Positions 50,905 through 60,238 of a DNA stretch of 64,000 nucleotides are shown here, piece after piece (the first letter of the stretch is position 1; the number at the start of each line of letters is the position of its first letter). Origin of the DNA: Neisseria mucosa (GTDB lineage: Bacteria > Pseudomonadota > Gammaproteobacteria > Burkholderiales > Neisseriaceae); contig NZ_POWX01000007.1 in the NCBI RefSeq assembly GCF_003044445.1, positions 1 through 64,000 of the forward strand, read 5' to 3'. The notes under the pieces are model-generated. The model saw only the letters and a program-made list of their open reading frames with translations. It did not search any database and had not been told where the DNA came from. The position numbers and the translations under genes are program-made.

Positions 50905-50918
50905 TTGATGAAAATCAA
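50905..50918. promoter_or_regulatory. Perfect FNR box between lacI-type gene and pgi
   Basis: TTGAT-GAAA-ATCAA equals the FNR consensus at all ten fixed positions. TACAAT at 50940-50945 would put a rightward start near 50952, with the box centre about 40 bases upstream, the class II spacing. On the other strand TATGAC at 50880-50885 gives similar spacing toward the regulator gene. Confidence 0.65.
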
Positions 50919-51113
50919 TCACATTGCTTGCATATTGCATACAATTCTTAACTAAATTGCTTACCCGTATCCGGCAAACCCGCGCCGTCTTGTTAAACTA
51001 CATTAAACTACAAAAAAATTATTAAGTAGCGAACCAATCAGCCGCGGTACAATCTATAACTAAATCACATCCCGCCAAATAAGCGGAGCGAACCCAATTC
51101 CGAAGGAACCCCG

Positions 51114-52742
51114 ATGACCGCATTTACCGAAGCATGGCAAGCCCTTGAACAACACCGGCTCGACACACAACACCTCCACCTGCGCGACCGCTTCGCCGCC
51201 GAACCCGACCGCTTCGGCAATATGCACGAAACCCTCGACGGCCTCCTCTTCGATTACAGCAAAAACCGCCTCGGCGAAGACACTTTGCAACTTTTGTGCC
51301 GCCTTGCCGAAGCCTCGCCCCTAGCCGGACAGATGCACGCCATGCAAAACGGCGAAAAAATCAACCTCAGCGAACACCGTGCCGTCCTCCATACCGCCTT
51401 GCGCCTGCCGCCCGACGCCGCGCCCGTTTACGTTGACGGCGAAAACATCCTCCCCAAAATCCACCGCGAACTCGACCGCGCCCTCGCCTTCGCCGAATCA
51501 CTCAACAACGGCAGCCACAGGGGCATCACCGATAAACCCATCACCGACTTCGTCCACATCGGCATAGGCGGCTCCGACCTCGGCCCCAGAATGTGCGTAG
51601 AAGCCCTCAAAGCCTACCGCCAAAACATCCGCGTCCACTTCGTCAGCAATTCAGACGACGCCGACATCAGCCGCACACTCGCTCACCTCAAACCCGAAAC
51701 CACCGTATTCAGCATTGCCAGCAAATCCTTCCGCACACCCGAAACCCTGCTCAACGCCTACGCCGCCCGCGCCTGGTATCGGGACGCAGGTTTGCCCGAA
51801 TCCGGCATCTACCGCCACTTCTGCGCCATCTCCTCCGACGTTGCCGCAGCCCGAAACTTCGGCATCGCCCCCGACAACGTCTTCGCCATGTTCGACTGGG
51901 TCGGCGGACGCTATTCCGTCTGGTCAACCATCGGCCTGCCCGTCATGGTCGCCGTCGGCACAGACCGCTTCCGCGAACTCCTCGCCGGCGCACACGCCAT
52001 GGACACCCATTTTTTCCAAACCCCCTACCGCCGCAATATCCCCGTCCTCATGGCGCTCATCAGCATCTGGTACAACAACTTCCAGCACGCCGACGGACAA
52101 ACCGCCGTCCCATACAGCCACAACCTGCGCCACCTCCCCTCGTGGCTCAACCAGCTAGACATGGAAAGCCTCGGCAAAAACCGCACCGCCGACGGCCGTC
52201 CCGTTCCCCATACCACCGGCGGTATCGTTTTCGGTGAAGAAGGCGTCAACTGCCAACACGCCTATTTCCAACTCCTCCACCAAGGCACACGGCTCATCCC
52301 CTGCGACTTCATCGTCCCCATGACCACCGCCTACGGCATCAACCGCCAACACCGCTTCACTGTCGCCAACGCCTTCGCCCAAGCCGAAGCCCTGATGAAA
52401 GGCAAAACCCTCGAAGAAGCCCGCGCCGAACTTGCCGACCTGCCCGAAGCCGAACGCGAACGCCTCGCCCCGCAAAAAGAGTTCCCTGGCAACCGCCCGA
52501 GCAACAGCCTCCTCCTCAGCGCCACCGACCCCCGCCGCCTCGGCATGCTCATGGCGGCATACGAACACCGCACCTTCGTCCAAGGCGCGATTTGGGGCAT
52601 CAACCCCTTCGACCAATGGGGCGTCGAATACGGCAAAGAACTCGCCAAAACCATCGAACCCGAACTCGAACGCGGCAACCCGCAGCACGACAGTTCCACC
52701 AACGGCCTCATCGCCTTCTACCGCGCCAGCCAAAACCGATAG
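51114..52742 (+). CDS. pgi: Glucose-6-phosphate isomerase
   Basis: 542 residues. Interconverts glucose-6-phosphate and fructose-6-phosphate. HIGIGGSDLGPRM near 148, phosphate-binding SIASKSFRTPET near 200, FDWVGGRYSVWSTIGLP near 262 and a C-terminal lysine in GINPFDQWGVEYGKEL. The usual GTNGQH segment reads EEGVNCQHAYFQL here, keeping the catalytic His. AAGGAAC precedes the ATG. Divergent from the LacI-type gene with an FNR box between. Third positions are unusually rich in C. Confidence 0.97.
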   Translation: MTAFTEAWQALEQHRLDTQHLHLRDRFAAEPDRFGNMHETLDGLLFDYSKNRLGEDTLQLLCRLAEASPLAGQMHAMQNGEKINLSEHRAVLHTALRLPPDAAPVYVDGENILPKIHRELDRALAFAESLNNGSHRGITDKPITDFVHIGIGGSDLGPRMCVEALKAYRQNIRVHFVSNSDDADISRTLAHLKPETTVFSIASKSFRTPETLLNAYAARAWYRDAGLPESGIYRHFCAISSDVAAARNFGIAPDNVFAMFDWVGGRYSVWSTIGLPVMVAVGTDRFRELLAGAHAMDTHFFQTPYRRNIPVLMALISIWYNNFQHADGQTAVPYSHNLRHLPSWLNQLDMESLGKNRTADGRPVPHTTGGIVFGEEGVNCQHAYFQLLHQGTRLIPCDFIVPMTTAYGINRQHRFTVANAFAQAEALMKGKTLEEARAELADLPEAERERLAPQKEFPGNRPSNSLLLSATDPRRLGMLMAAYEHRTFVQGAIWGINPFDQWGVEYGKELAKTIEPELERGNPQHDSSTNGLIAFYRASQNR

Positions 52743-52754
52743 GGGTTCAAACAT

Positions 52755-52800
52755 AAAAGGTCGTCTGAAAACCCGATTTTTCAGTTTTCAGACGACCTTT
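52755..52800 (+). terminator. DUS hairpin after pgi
   Basis: AAAAGGTCGTCTGAAAAC and GTTTTCAGACGACCTTT with an 11-base loop. Confidence 0.8.
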
Positions 52801-52916
52801 GCGTCTATCGTTTTCGTTGACCGAATCCACGCTACGGCACTTGTGTTGTCAACAAACTTTGTAGCGTGGGCTATGCCCACGAACTACTTAAGATTTCAGA
52901 CGACCTGTCCGCCAAT

Positions 52917-53066
52917 TATAGTGGATTAAATTTAAACCAGTACGGCGTTGCCTCGCCTTAGCTCAAAGAGAACGATTCTCTAAGGTGCTGAAGCACCAAG
53001 TGAACGTACTATCTGTACTGTCTGCGGCTTCGTCGCCTTGTCCTGATTTAAATTTAATCCACTATA
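52917..53066 (+). mobile_element. Correia element (CREE), long form of 150 bp
   Basis: Has the full inner block, but the segment ATCGGTTC(C) just before CGTACTAT is missing, making it shorter than the 156/157-bp copies. Confidence 0.95.
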
Positions 53067-53134
53067 TCTTCGTGGGTAGAACCCACGCTACGGATGCCGA
53101 GACAGTCAAAACCGATAGGCAGTCCAAACATAAG

Positions 53135-53172
53135 AGGTCGTCTGAAAACTTGATTTCTAGTTTCAGACGACC
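53135..53172 (-). terminator. DUS pair after clcA
   Basis: AGGTCGTCTGAAAACT and AGTTTCAGACGACC with a short loop. Confidence 0.65.
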
Positions 53173-53207
53173 GTTTTCTACATATTCCCTATCAGAAATA
53201 TCTGGCT

Positions 53208-54554
53208 TCACTTCTGTCCGCTTTGTTCCACCTGCCGTTTGAAGCGTGTGCCTGCGGCATGGTAGAAGGGGCGGGGGGAGAATTGGCGGGAGACTTGTGA
53301 GGCGAAGATGCAGGCGATGAGCAGCCAGAAGAGGAGGTTTTGTCCGCCGGTCATTTCCATCACCACGACGGCGGAGGTGAGCGGCGATTGGGTGGCGCCG
53401 GCGAGGAAGGCTGCCATGCAGATGAGGACGAGGACGTGGGTGCCTTGGGCGAGTCCGGTGAGGACGGCGATGCGTTCGCCCAAAACTGCGCCTATGGTGA
53501 GGGAGGGGGTGAAGATGCCGCCGGGCGTGCCTGCCCAGTAGCTCAGGACGGTGGAGAACCATTTGGCGACGGCGAGTCCGGCGGGGGCTTCGTGGATGCC
53601 GCGCAGGGCTTGGGCGGCTTCGTGGTAACCTGTGCCGTAGGTTTTGCCTTGGTAAAGTGTGCCGATGGCGGCGAGCAGGATGCCGATGAGGGCGGCGGTA
53701 ATCAGGGGGTGGCGGCGGATGTGTTCGTGCCATTTTGCGGGTGCGAAGGCGGTGGCGCCGAGATACAGGGTGCGTCCGAACAGTCCGCCTGCGATGCCGC
53801 ACGCGAGTCCGCAGCCCAATACCCAGCCGAGCATATTGTCGAGCGCGCCGCCGCTGAAGCCTGAAAAATAGGGGTTGTTGCCTTGGATGGCGACTTGGAT
53901 GAAACCGGCGGCGAGGACGCCGAGTAGGATTTGCCGCTCCCAACGCAGCATGACTTCGCGCCCGAGTTCTTCGATGGCGAAAATCACACCTGCCAGCGGG
54001 GCGTTGAACGCGGCAGCAAGCCCGCCTGCCGCGCCTGCGGCGATAAGATCGTTTTCCTGCATGCCGCGAAAGGCGAAGCCGTGTTTTTTGCACCATGCGC
54101 CCCACGCGCTCATGACTGCTGCGCCGACTTGGACGGACGGCCCTTCACGCCCGACGGATGCACCTGCGCACATGGCGAGGAAGGTCAGCGGGATTTTGAG
54201 GAGGGTTTCGCGGAGGCGGATCAGGCGGGTTTTGTTGGCGCCGTAGGGCAGGGCGAGGCTGGCGAGCACTTGCGGGATGCCGCTGCCGGAGGTGTAGGGG
54301 GCGAAACGGCGGGTGATCCAGACGATGAGCGGCAGCCCGAAGGGCAGGGCGACCCAGGCAAACCAAGGATATTTTTGCACCAGCTCCGCGTTCGTTTCCA
54401 ACGCGAAATCCGCCATCCAAGCAAACAGGAGGGCGGTCAGCGCAACCAGTGCCGAACCTGCCAGCAGGAACAGAAAAGCAATGCTTTTACGCGAGATGCG
54501 GCGGGTTTGGCGGATTTTGTGCGTGATGTGGTAGGCGGGCGGTTTGGTCGGCAT
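53208..54554 (-). CDS. clcA: CLC-family chloride channel/transporter
   Basis: 448 residues. CLC fold with the three selectivity motifs: GSGIP at 90-94, GREGPS at 135-140 (gating Glu E137) and GGIFTPSL in the C-terminal half. The gating Glu makes a proton-coupled exchanger likely. No cytosolic CBS domains. Single gene, terminators on its 3' side. Confidence 0.93.
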   Translation of the reverse strand: MPTKPPAYHITHKIRQTRRISRKSIAFLFLLAGSALVALTALLFAWMADFALETNAELVQKYPWFAWVALPFGLPLIVWITRRFAPYTSGSGIPQVLASLALPYGANKTRLIRLRETLLKIPLTFLAMCAGASVGREGPSVQVGAAVMSAWGAWCKKHGFAFRGMQENDLIAAGAAGGLAAAFNAPLAGVIFAIEELGREVMLRWERQILLGVLAAGFIQVAIQGNNPYFSGFSGGALDNMLGWVLGCGLACGIAGGLFGRTLYLGATAFAPAKWHEHIRRHPLITAALIGILLAAIGTLYQGKTYGTGYHEAAQALRGIHEAPAGLAVAKWFSTVLSYWAGTPGGIFTPSLTIGAVLGERIAVLTGLAQGTHVLVLICMAAFLAGATQSPLTSAVVVMEMTGGQNLLFWLLIACIFASQVSRQFSPRPFYHAAGTRFKRQVEQSGQK

Positions 54555-54713
54555 GGTATGCGGAAGTGTGGAAAAGGTCGTCTGAAAAGGGTTATTGCAG
54601 AAGGAAGTTCGCGAATAAGGTAAAAATAGCCCGTAAAGAAGGGCGGCAAGCGGGCTGAAAAACAGTCTGGGTTTTCGCTGATAAAGCCTACGTTACGGTT
54701 TTGCGCTTGGTCT

Positions 54714-54750
54714 AAAGGTCGTCTGAAACGGTTTTCAGACGACCTTTTTT
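54714..54750 (-). terminator. DUS hairpin after ppc
   Basis: AAAGGTCGTCTGAAA / TTTTCAGACGACCTTTTTT with a short loop. Confidence 0.82.
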
Positions 54751-54759
54751 CGTGCTGCC

Positions 54760-57462
54760 TTAACCTGTATTGCGCAAACCTTGTGCCACGCCGTTGATGG
54801 TTAGGTGCACCATCAGGAGGGTGTGCGGGTCGTGCGGGTCTTTGCGCAGGCGTTTGAGCATGGCGACTTGCAGACCGTTGAGCGCGTTCAGGTACGGAAT
54901 CCGCAGGGCGAGCGAACGGGCGAGGCTGCGGTTGTCGCGCAAGAGTTCGTCGGTTTGCAGAAGGTCGAGCAGGGCTTTGCGGCTGCGTTGGTATTCTTCC
55001 TTAATCATGCCGAAGATGACGGCGGCTTTTTCGGGCGATTCGCTCAAGCCGGCGTAGTTTTCGGCGAGGGTGATGTCGGTTTTCGCCATCACTTGTTCCA
55101 TATTGGAGAGCATGGCTTGGAAGAATGGGTTGTGCTGCGCGTGTTCCTGCAGGGCGGCGAGGGTTTCGGGTTTGCCTTCGCACAGGCTTTCCACCGCGCT
55201 GCCGAAACCGTACCACGCGGGCAGCATGAGGCGGTTTTGCATCCATGAGAACACCCACGGTATCGCACGCAAATCTTGTATCCGCGCCAAGGTCTTGCGG
55301 CTGGCTGGACGGCTGCCGAGGTTGAGGGTGGCGATTTCCTGTATGGGGCTGGTTTGCAGGAAATAGTCGATGAAGTCGGGGTGGGTAATCAGCTCGCGGT
55401 AGTATTTAAACGATACGTCCGACAATGCCTGCATGAGCGCGGGTTCGGGGTCTTTTTGATCGGGCAGCAGGCTGGCTTCGAGCGTTGCGGCGACGAGGGT
55501 TTCGAGGTTGCGCACGGCGTTGCCGGGGTCGGCGTATTTGGCGGTGATGACTTCGCCTTGTTCGGTGATGCGGATTTGCCCCGCCACGCTGCCTGCCGGT
55601 TGGGCGAGAATGGCTTGGTAAGACGGGCCGCCGCCGCGTCCGACGCTGCCACCGCGACCGTGGAAGAGGCGCATACGGACATCGTATTTTTTGAAGAGTT
55701 CGACCAAGCCCAATTCTGCCTGATAGAGGCACCAAGAGCTGGTAACGTAGCCGCCGTCTTTGTTGGAATCGGAATAGCCGAGCATGATTTCTTGAATGTT
55801 GTCACGGCTTTGCAGCAGGTCGCGATACCATTCGTTGCTGAACATGGTTTCCATGACGGGGCAGGCATTTTCGAGGGCTTCGATGGTTTCAAATAGGGGG
55901 ACGATGTTGATGCGGCTTTGCGGTTTGCCGTTTTCGATTGTCAACAGGCCGCTTTCTTTGAGCAGCAGTGCGAGCGCGAGCAGGTCGCTGGGCTGTTCGC
56001 AGTTGGAGATGATGCTTTGGGTAACGGCGTTTTCACCGAATTCGTCTTTGATTTTGCGCGCTTCGTTGAAAATTGCCATTTCGCGGCGGGTGTGTTCGCT
56101 GTAAGTGATGAACGGGCTGGACAGCGGACGCTGGTGTTTCAACTCGCGCAATAAGACATTTTGTTTTTCCGTTTCGGAAAGGCCGGCGTAGTCTTCCAAG
56201 CCGGCGTGTTTGAAGAGTTCGGCGACGACATCGGCGTGTTTTTCCGCGTGTTGGCGCAAGTCGAGCGGCATCATGTGGAAGCCGAACACGGACACGGAAC
56301 GGATCAGGTCAGCGAGTCTGCCTTCGCCCAAAAGCGCGCTGCCGTTGTCGCGCAGGGAGCGTTGCAGCTTGTGGAGGTCGTCTGAAAACTCTTGCGCGGA
56401 GGCGTAAGGCATCATGAAGCCGAATTTGCAGCCCATGCCCAAGCCGAGCGAGCGGGCTTTGCCCATCACGCGCGCCATGATGTAGGCGATGGCGCGGCGG
56501 TACGGCTCTTCGGTGCGGGCGATTTCTTCGTCGGGCGATTCGTCAGACAACGCCATCACGTCGTCGTTGACTTTGACGCGGCGGATGGAAAGCGGCAGCT
56601 CGCGGTAGAGTTTGTCGAGTTCGCCGCGGTAGAAACGGAACACTGCGTCGGCATGGCGTCCGAAAGCGAAACGCAGGGTTTCGGCGGAGACGAACGGATT
56701 ACCGTCGCGGTCGCCACCTATCCAGCCGCCGATTTTTAAGATGTCGGGAACGTCAACATCAGGATAGGTCGTCTGAAACTCGCGTTCCATGCTGCGGTAG
56801 AGTTTGGGCAGCGCCTCGAAGAAGCTCATCGGGAAGATAGATACGCCGTTGTTGATTTCATCGTTGACGCTGATTTTGTGGTGGCGCGTTTCGCTGGTCT
56901 GCCACAAGCCCAACAAAATAGTGTCGATTTCGCGACGCAACTCCGCCAGCGCGTCGGCATGGGTGCAGCGTTCGCGGCGGGGCAGGAGGGCGCGGATGCG
57001 GCGGTTGAAGTTCAACACGGTTTGGCGTTGCACTTCGGTCGGGTGCGCGGTCAAAACGGCGGTTACGTTGGTCGTATTCAATTGTTTTTGAACCGCCTTG
57101 CCGCCGATTTTCGCCGCTTTGAGTTTGCGTACCGTTTCCGCCAAGCTGCCTTCCGCGCCGCCGTGTCCCGCCTCTTCGTGGATTTGGCGGCGGCGTTCGT
57201 GGTGTACGTCTTCGGCGATGTTCAGAATTTGTGCGAACAGGCCGCAGGCAAGCGTCAGGTCGTGGGTTTGCTGTTCGTCCAGTTGCGGCAAAACCTTCTC
57301 AATCAAAGCCGCGCTGTCGTCCGAAGTGGACAACAGCTTGACCGTTTCCACTACCAACGGCGAGGCTTCTTCGTGCAGAAGTTTGTATAAAGACTGTTTC
57401 AAAAATTCCGCGTCTGCTGCCAGAGCGGCGTCCTTGGGATTGTTCAGGATATGCAGTTGCAT
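54760..57462 (-). CDS. ppc: Phosphoenolpyruvate carboxylase
   Basis: 900 residues, usual length. Adds bicarbonate to PEP to make oxaloacetate. Catalytic His H140 in VLTAHPTEVQRQTV, GGWIGGDRDGNPFV near 265, the glycine-rich FHGRGGSVGRGGGPS near 600, and the C-terminal NTG carboxylate. Two DUS fall inside (SDDLHKLQ; FQTTYPD). It stands alone between clcA and the divergent MoaC-like gene. Confidence 0.98.
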   Translation of the reverse strand: MQLHILNNPKDAALAADAEFLKQSLYKLLHEEASPLVVETVKLLSTSDDSAALIEKVLPQLDEQQTHDLTLACGLFAQILNIAEDVHHERRRQIHEEAGHGGAEGSLAETVRKLKAAKIGGKAVQKQLNTTNVTAVLTAHPTEVQRQTVLNFNRRIRALLPRRERCTHADALAELRREIDTILLGLWQTSETRHHKISVNDEINNGVSIFPMSFFEALPKLYRSMEREFQTTYPDVDVPDILKIGGWIGGDRDGNPFVSAETLRFAFGRHADAVFRFYRGELDKLYRELPLSIRRVKVNDDVMALSDESPDEEIARTEEPYRRAIAYIMARVMGKARSLGLGMGCKFGFMMPYASAQEFSDDLHKLQRSLRDNGSALLGEGRLADLIRSVSVFGFHMMPLDLRQHAEKHADVVAELFKHAGLEDYAGLSETEKQNVLLRELKHQRPLSSPFITYSEHTRREMAIFNEARKIKDEFGENAVTQSIISNCEQPSDLLALALLLKESGLLTIENGKPQSRINIVPLFETIEALENACPVMETMFSNEWYRDLLQSRDNIQEIMLGYSDSNKDGGYVTSSWCLYQAELGLVELFKKYDVRMRLFHGRGGSVGRGGGPSYQAILAQPAGSVAGQIRITEQGEVITAKYADPGNAVRNLETLVAATLEASLLPDQKDPEPALMQALSDVSFKYYRELITHPDFIDYFLQTSPIQEIATLNLGSRPASRKTLARIQDLRAIPWVFSWMQNRLMLPAWYGFGSAVESLCEGKPETLAALQEHAQHNPFFQAMLSNMEQVMAKTDITLAENYAGLSESPEKAAVIFGMIKEEYQRSRKALLDLLQTDELLRDNRSLARSLALRIPYLNALNGLQVAMLKRLRKDPHDPHTLLMVHLTINGVAQGLRNTG

Positions 57463-57728
57463 GATTTTCTCTCTTTATTTATTTATCTCAAAAACAAACG
57501 TAAAACATTGTATAGCAGGTCGTCTGAAACCGCCATCGGAAAAGGTGTTGCAAAACGCCGAAACTTGATGTAACCCGCGTCCGCACAAGTCAAGCCGTTA
57601 ATTGCTTAACAAAGCCGCCCGTGCATTTCAGTCCGATTATTCTGCCGTTTGTATCCGCAGCATAGTCCGAAGCGCAGAAATCCCGTAAAATACTACGACA
57701 TAAAATCCTATTTTCATGCAGGCACAGT

Positions 57729-58205
57729 ATGTTCAACTTCAACTCCGTACGCGAAAACGACAAACGCCAACCCACTCCCCGCACCGCCGTAGCAAGCGGC
57801 TCCATCAACATGAGCACCTCCGCCATCAAAGTTTTAGCGGAAAACGCCACCCAAAACGCAGGCATCCTCAACGTCGCCCGTGTTGCCGCCGTCCAAGGCA
57901 TCAAGCAGGTCGGACTGATTGTCCCGCTTTACCAACCCGCCGTCTTGCAACACGTCCGCGTCGATTTCGATGTCGACATCGAACTTGCCTACGTCAAAGC
58001 CACCGTTACCGTTACCTCCGAAGTCGGCAAAAGCATCACGACCGAAGCCATTACCGGCGTCAACGTCGCCCTCATGTCCATCTACGACATGATGAAAGAA
58101 GTCGATCAGTCGATGATGATGACCCGCATCCACCTCGAATCCGAAAGCGGCGGCGAACGCGGCCCCTTCGTCTTTGACGAAGCCTACGAAAACATCGATT
58201 TCTGA
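57729..58205 (+). CDS. Divergent MoaC-family protein lacking catalytic residues
   Basis: 158 residues. The MoaC fold is clear from residue 43 on (AGILNVARVAAVQGIKQVGLIVPL, HVRVDF, EAITGVNVALMSIYDMMKEVD, then GGERGPF). Compared with E. coli MoaC, the CHP catalytic motif reads YQP (residues 68-70), so the catalytic His is replaced by Gln, and the loop with K51 (HHKGDVF) is shortened and has no lysine. D120 and K123 of YDMMKEVD are kept. It may not make cyclic pyranopterin monophosphate; a changed or lost activity is an inference. Confidence 0.82.
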   Translation: MFNFNSVRENDKRQPTPRTAVASGSINMSTSAIKVLAENATQNAGILNVARVAAVQGIKQVGLIVPLYQPAVLQHVRVDFDVDIELAYVKATVTVTSEVGKSITTEAITGVNVALMSIYDMMKEVDQSMMMTRIHLESESGGERGPFVFDEAYENIDF

Positions 58206-58216
58206 TTGAACAAACA

Positions 58217-58262
58217 AAAAGGTCGTCTGAAAGCTCGGTTTGAGGTTTCAGACGACCTTTTT
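58217..58262 (+). terminator. DUS hairpin after the MoaC-like gene
   Basis: AAAAAGGTCGTCTGAAA and TTTCAGACGACCTTTTT with a loop of about 13 bases. Confidence 0.8.
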
Positions 58263-58633
58263 ATTTACGCTAAAGCTTTGCTATGAAGAGCTTTCGGTCG
58301 GTGAACTATAGTGGCTAAACTTTAAACCAGTACGGCGTTGCCTCGCCTTGCCGTACTATCTGTACTGTCTGCGGCTTCGTCGCCTTGTCCTGATTTAAAG
58401 TTAATCCACTATATTTCTGCCGGATACGGTCTTCTTTTGGCATTTCCGTATGCGCGGCAATGGTTTCATCAGGAATTGTTAGCATTCCAAAACTTCGTTA
58501 TACTTATAAAGTATTAGTTATTTTGTATTAATTTATAGTAAATTCAAATCAAATAGGGGATACCTATGTCGTCATTCCCATGCGGGCAGGCGTTTTCTAA
58601 TTTCAATCCACGATAAAACAACAGAGAGAATTT
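58263..58633. other. Gap before the PepSY protein
   Basis: Holds a CREE and an AT-rich stretch, plus a half-preserved dRS3-like piece near 58575 (ATTCCCATGCGGGCAGG). No gene. Confidence 0.6.
58307..58413 (+). mobile_element. Correia element (CREE), 107-bp form with altered left end
   Basis: The left terminus reads TATAGTGGCTAAAC instead of TATAGTGGATTAAC; the right terminus and core are intact. Confidence 0.93.
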
Positions 58634-60046
58634 ATGGACACATCCCAACCCGCTCCCCGTTCCGAACAACAAGCCAACCGCCGCTATCTGACCGTGTGGC
58701 GGTGGCATTTTTATTTCGGACTTCTGGTCGCCCCCTTTCTGACCCTGCTTGCCATCACAGGTCTGGGCATGCTTCTATTCGCCAACATTACCGGCAAAGA
58801 GGGCGAGCGTATACACGTTACCCCGCAGGTGCAGGTACAGCCTTTGTCGGCACAGGCGGAAGCGGCGCGGCAGTCTGTGAACCCTGAAACCGCTTCGGTG
58901 GTGCAATATATCGCGCCGCGCGCCAACGATATGGTTGCCGTGTTCCGCGTAAACAACGACGACAAAGCGACCATGGTCGCCGTCGATCCTTACACGGCGA
59001 AAGTCGTCAGTTCCATGCCACGCAATGAGGGCTGGTATCACACGATGGACGAAATCCACGGCGATATGATGCTCGGCACGGCGGGCGATTACCTGATAGA
59101 AACTGCCGCGTCGCTGACCATCCTGATGATGATCACGGGGATTTATCTTTGGTGGGCGAAACAGCGCAGCCTGAAATCCATGCTTGTGCCGCAAACGGGC
59201 AAAGGACGCTCGTGGTGGCGCAGCATGCACGGCGCATTCGGCACTTGGGTTTCTTTGATTTTATTGCTGTTCTGCCTGTCTGGTGTTGCTTGGGCGGGCA
59301 TTTGGGGCGGTAAGTTCGTTCAGTCTTGGAGCCAGTTCCCCGCCGGCAAATGGGGGGTCGAACCGAATCCTGTATCCGTCGTGCCGACCCATGGCGATGT
59401 GTTGAACGACGGTAAAACCAAAGAAGTACCGTGGATTCTGGAACTCACGCCCATGCCTGTTTCCGGTACGACGAAGGGCGAAAACGGCATCAATCCGAGC
59501 GAACCGATGACTTTGGAAACGGTTGACCGCTTCGCCCGCGAAATCGGTTTCAAAGGCCGCTACCAGCTCAACCTGCCCAAAGGCGAAACGGGCGTGTGGA
59601 CGCTGTCGCAGGATTCGATGAGCTACGACATGATCAGCCCGACCGCCGACCGCACGGTGCACATCGACCAATACAGCGGCAAAATCTTGGCCGACATCCG
59701 TTTCGACGATTACAACTTCTTCGGCAAATTCATGGCGGCGAGCATCGCGCTGCACATGGGGACGCTGGGCTGGTGGAGCGTGCTGGCGAACGTCTTGTTC
59801 TGCCTGGCGGTTATCTTCATCTGCGTCAGCGGCTGCGTGATGTGGTGGAAACGCCGCCCGTCCAAAGCGGGCGGACTGGTTCCTCCGGCGCAGAAAATCG
59901 AGCTGCCGGTATGGTGGGCAATGGCTGTGCCGCTTTTGATTGTGGCGGTATTGTTCCCGACCGCCATCGCCGCTATCGTCGTGATTTGGCTCTTGGATAC
60001 GGCCTTGCTGTCGCGGATTCCGGCGTTGTCGCGGTGGTTCAAATAA
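58634..60046 (+). CDS. PepSY-associated inner-membrane protein
   Basis: 470 residues with about four main membrane helices and two periplasmic PepSY-like domains. Landmarks: VWRWHFYFGLLVAPFLTLLAITG near 22-44, WYHTMDEIHGDMMLG near 133, WWRSMHGAFGTWVSLILLLFCLSG near 195, and CVSGCVMWWKRRP near 395. Conserved histidines suggest haem or electron transfer. Relatives (PiuB type) are iron-regulated and often near siderophore genes; this one is 10 kb from the receptor and stands alone. Confidence 0.88.
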   Translation: MDTSQPAPRSEQQANRRYLTVWRWHFYFGLLVAPFLTLLAITGLGMLLFANITGKEGERIHVTPQVQVQPLSAQAEAARQSVNPETASVVQYIAPRANDMVAVFRVNNDDKATMVAVDPYTAKVVSSMPRNEGWYHTMDEIHGDMMLGTAGDYLIETAASLTILMMITGIYLWWAKQRSLKSMLVPQTGKGRSWWRSMHGAFGTWVSLILLLFCLSGVAWAGIWGGKFVQSWSQFPAGKWGVEPNPVSVVPTHGDVLNDGKTKEVPWILELTPMPVSGTTKGENGINPSEPMTLETVDRFAREIGFKGRYQLNLPKGETGVWTLSQDSMSYDMISPTADRTVHIDQYSGKILADIRFDDYNFFGKFMAASIALHMGTLGWWSVLANVLFCLAVIFICVSGCVMWWKRRPSKAGGLVPPAQKIELPVWWAMAVPLLIVAVLFPTAIAAIVVIWLLDTALLSRIPALSRWFK

Positions 60047-60112
60047 TGGTTTGAGCCGTTTCCCGCAAACCGATACGCAGCGTGGGCAGCACCCGTGAAT
60101 AGGATGGGTTTG

Positions 60113-60153
60113 AAGGTCGTCTGAAAATCCGATTTTGGTTTTCAGACGACCTT
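60113..60153 (+). terminator. DUS hairpin after the PepSY gene
   Basis: AAGGTCGTCTGAAAATCC and GGTTTTCAGACGACCTT with a short loop. Confidence 0.78.
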
Positions 60154-60238
60154 TCTTTATTTTTACCCCGCGGTTTTCCTTTTCCGCCCGCTTCGGTATC
60201 ATACCGCCTGTCTGTTTATCCCTGACGGAATCCCGATT

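Larger units (their letters stand above)
52743..53207. other. Repeat-filled gap between pgi and clcA
   Basis: Besides the pgi and clcA terminators and a CREE, it carries the short motif GTAGCGTGGGC-TAT-GCCCACGAA at about 52861 and its counterpart TTCGTGGG...CCCACGCTAC at 53068-53093, the same motif as in the 43-44 kb array, on the two sides of the CREE. No gene. Confidence 0.7.

Noticed and set aside
51593..52237. A 214-codon frame inside pgi
   Set aside because: Pro/Arg/His-rich translation typical of a shifted frame in a C-rich gene; pgi itself is certain.
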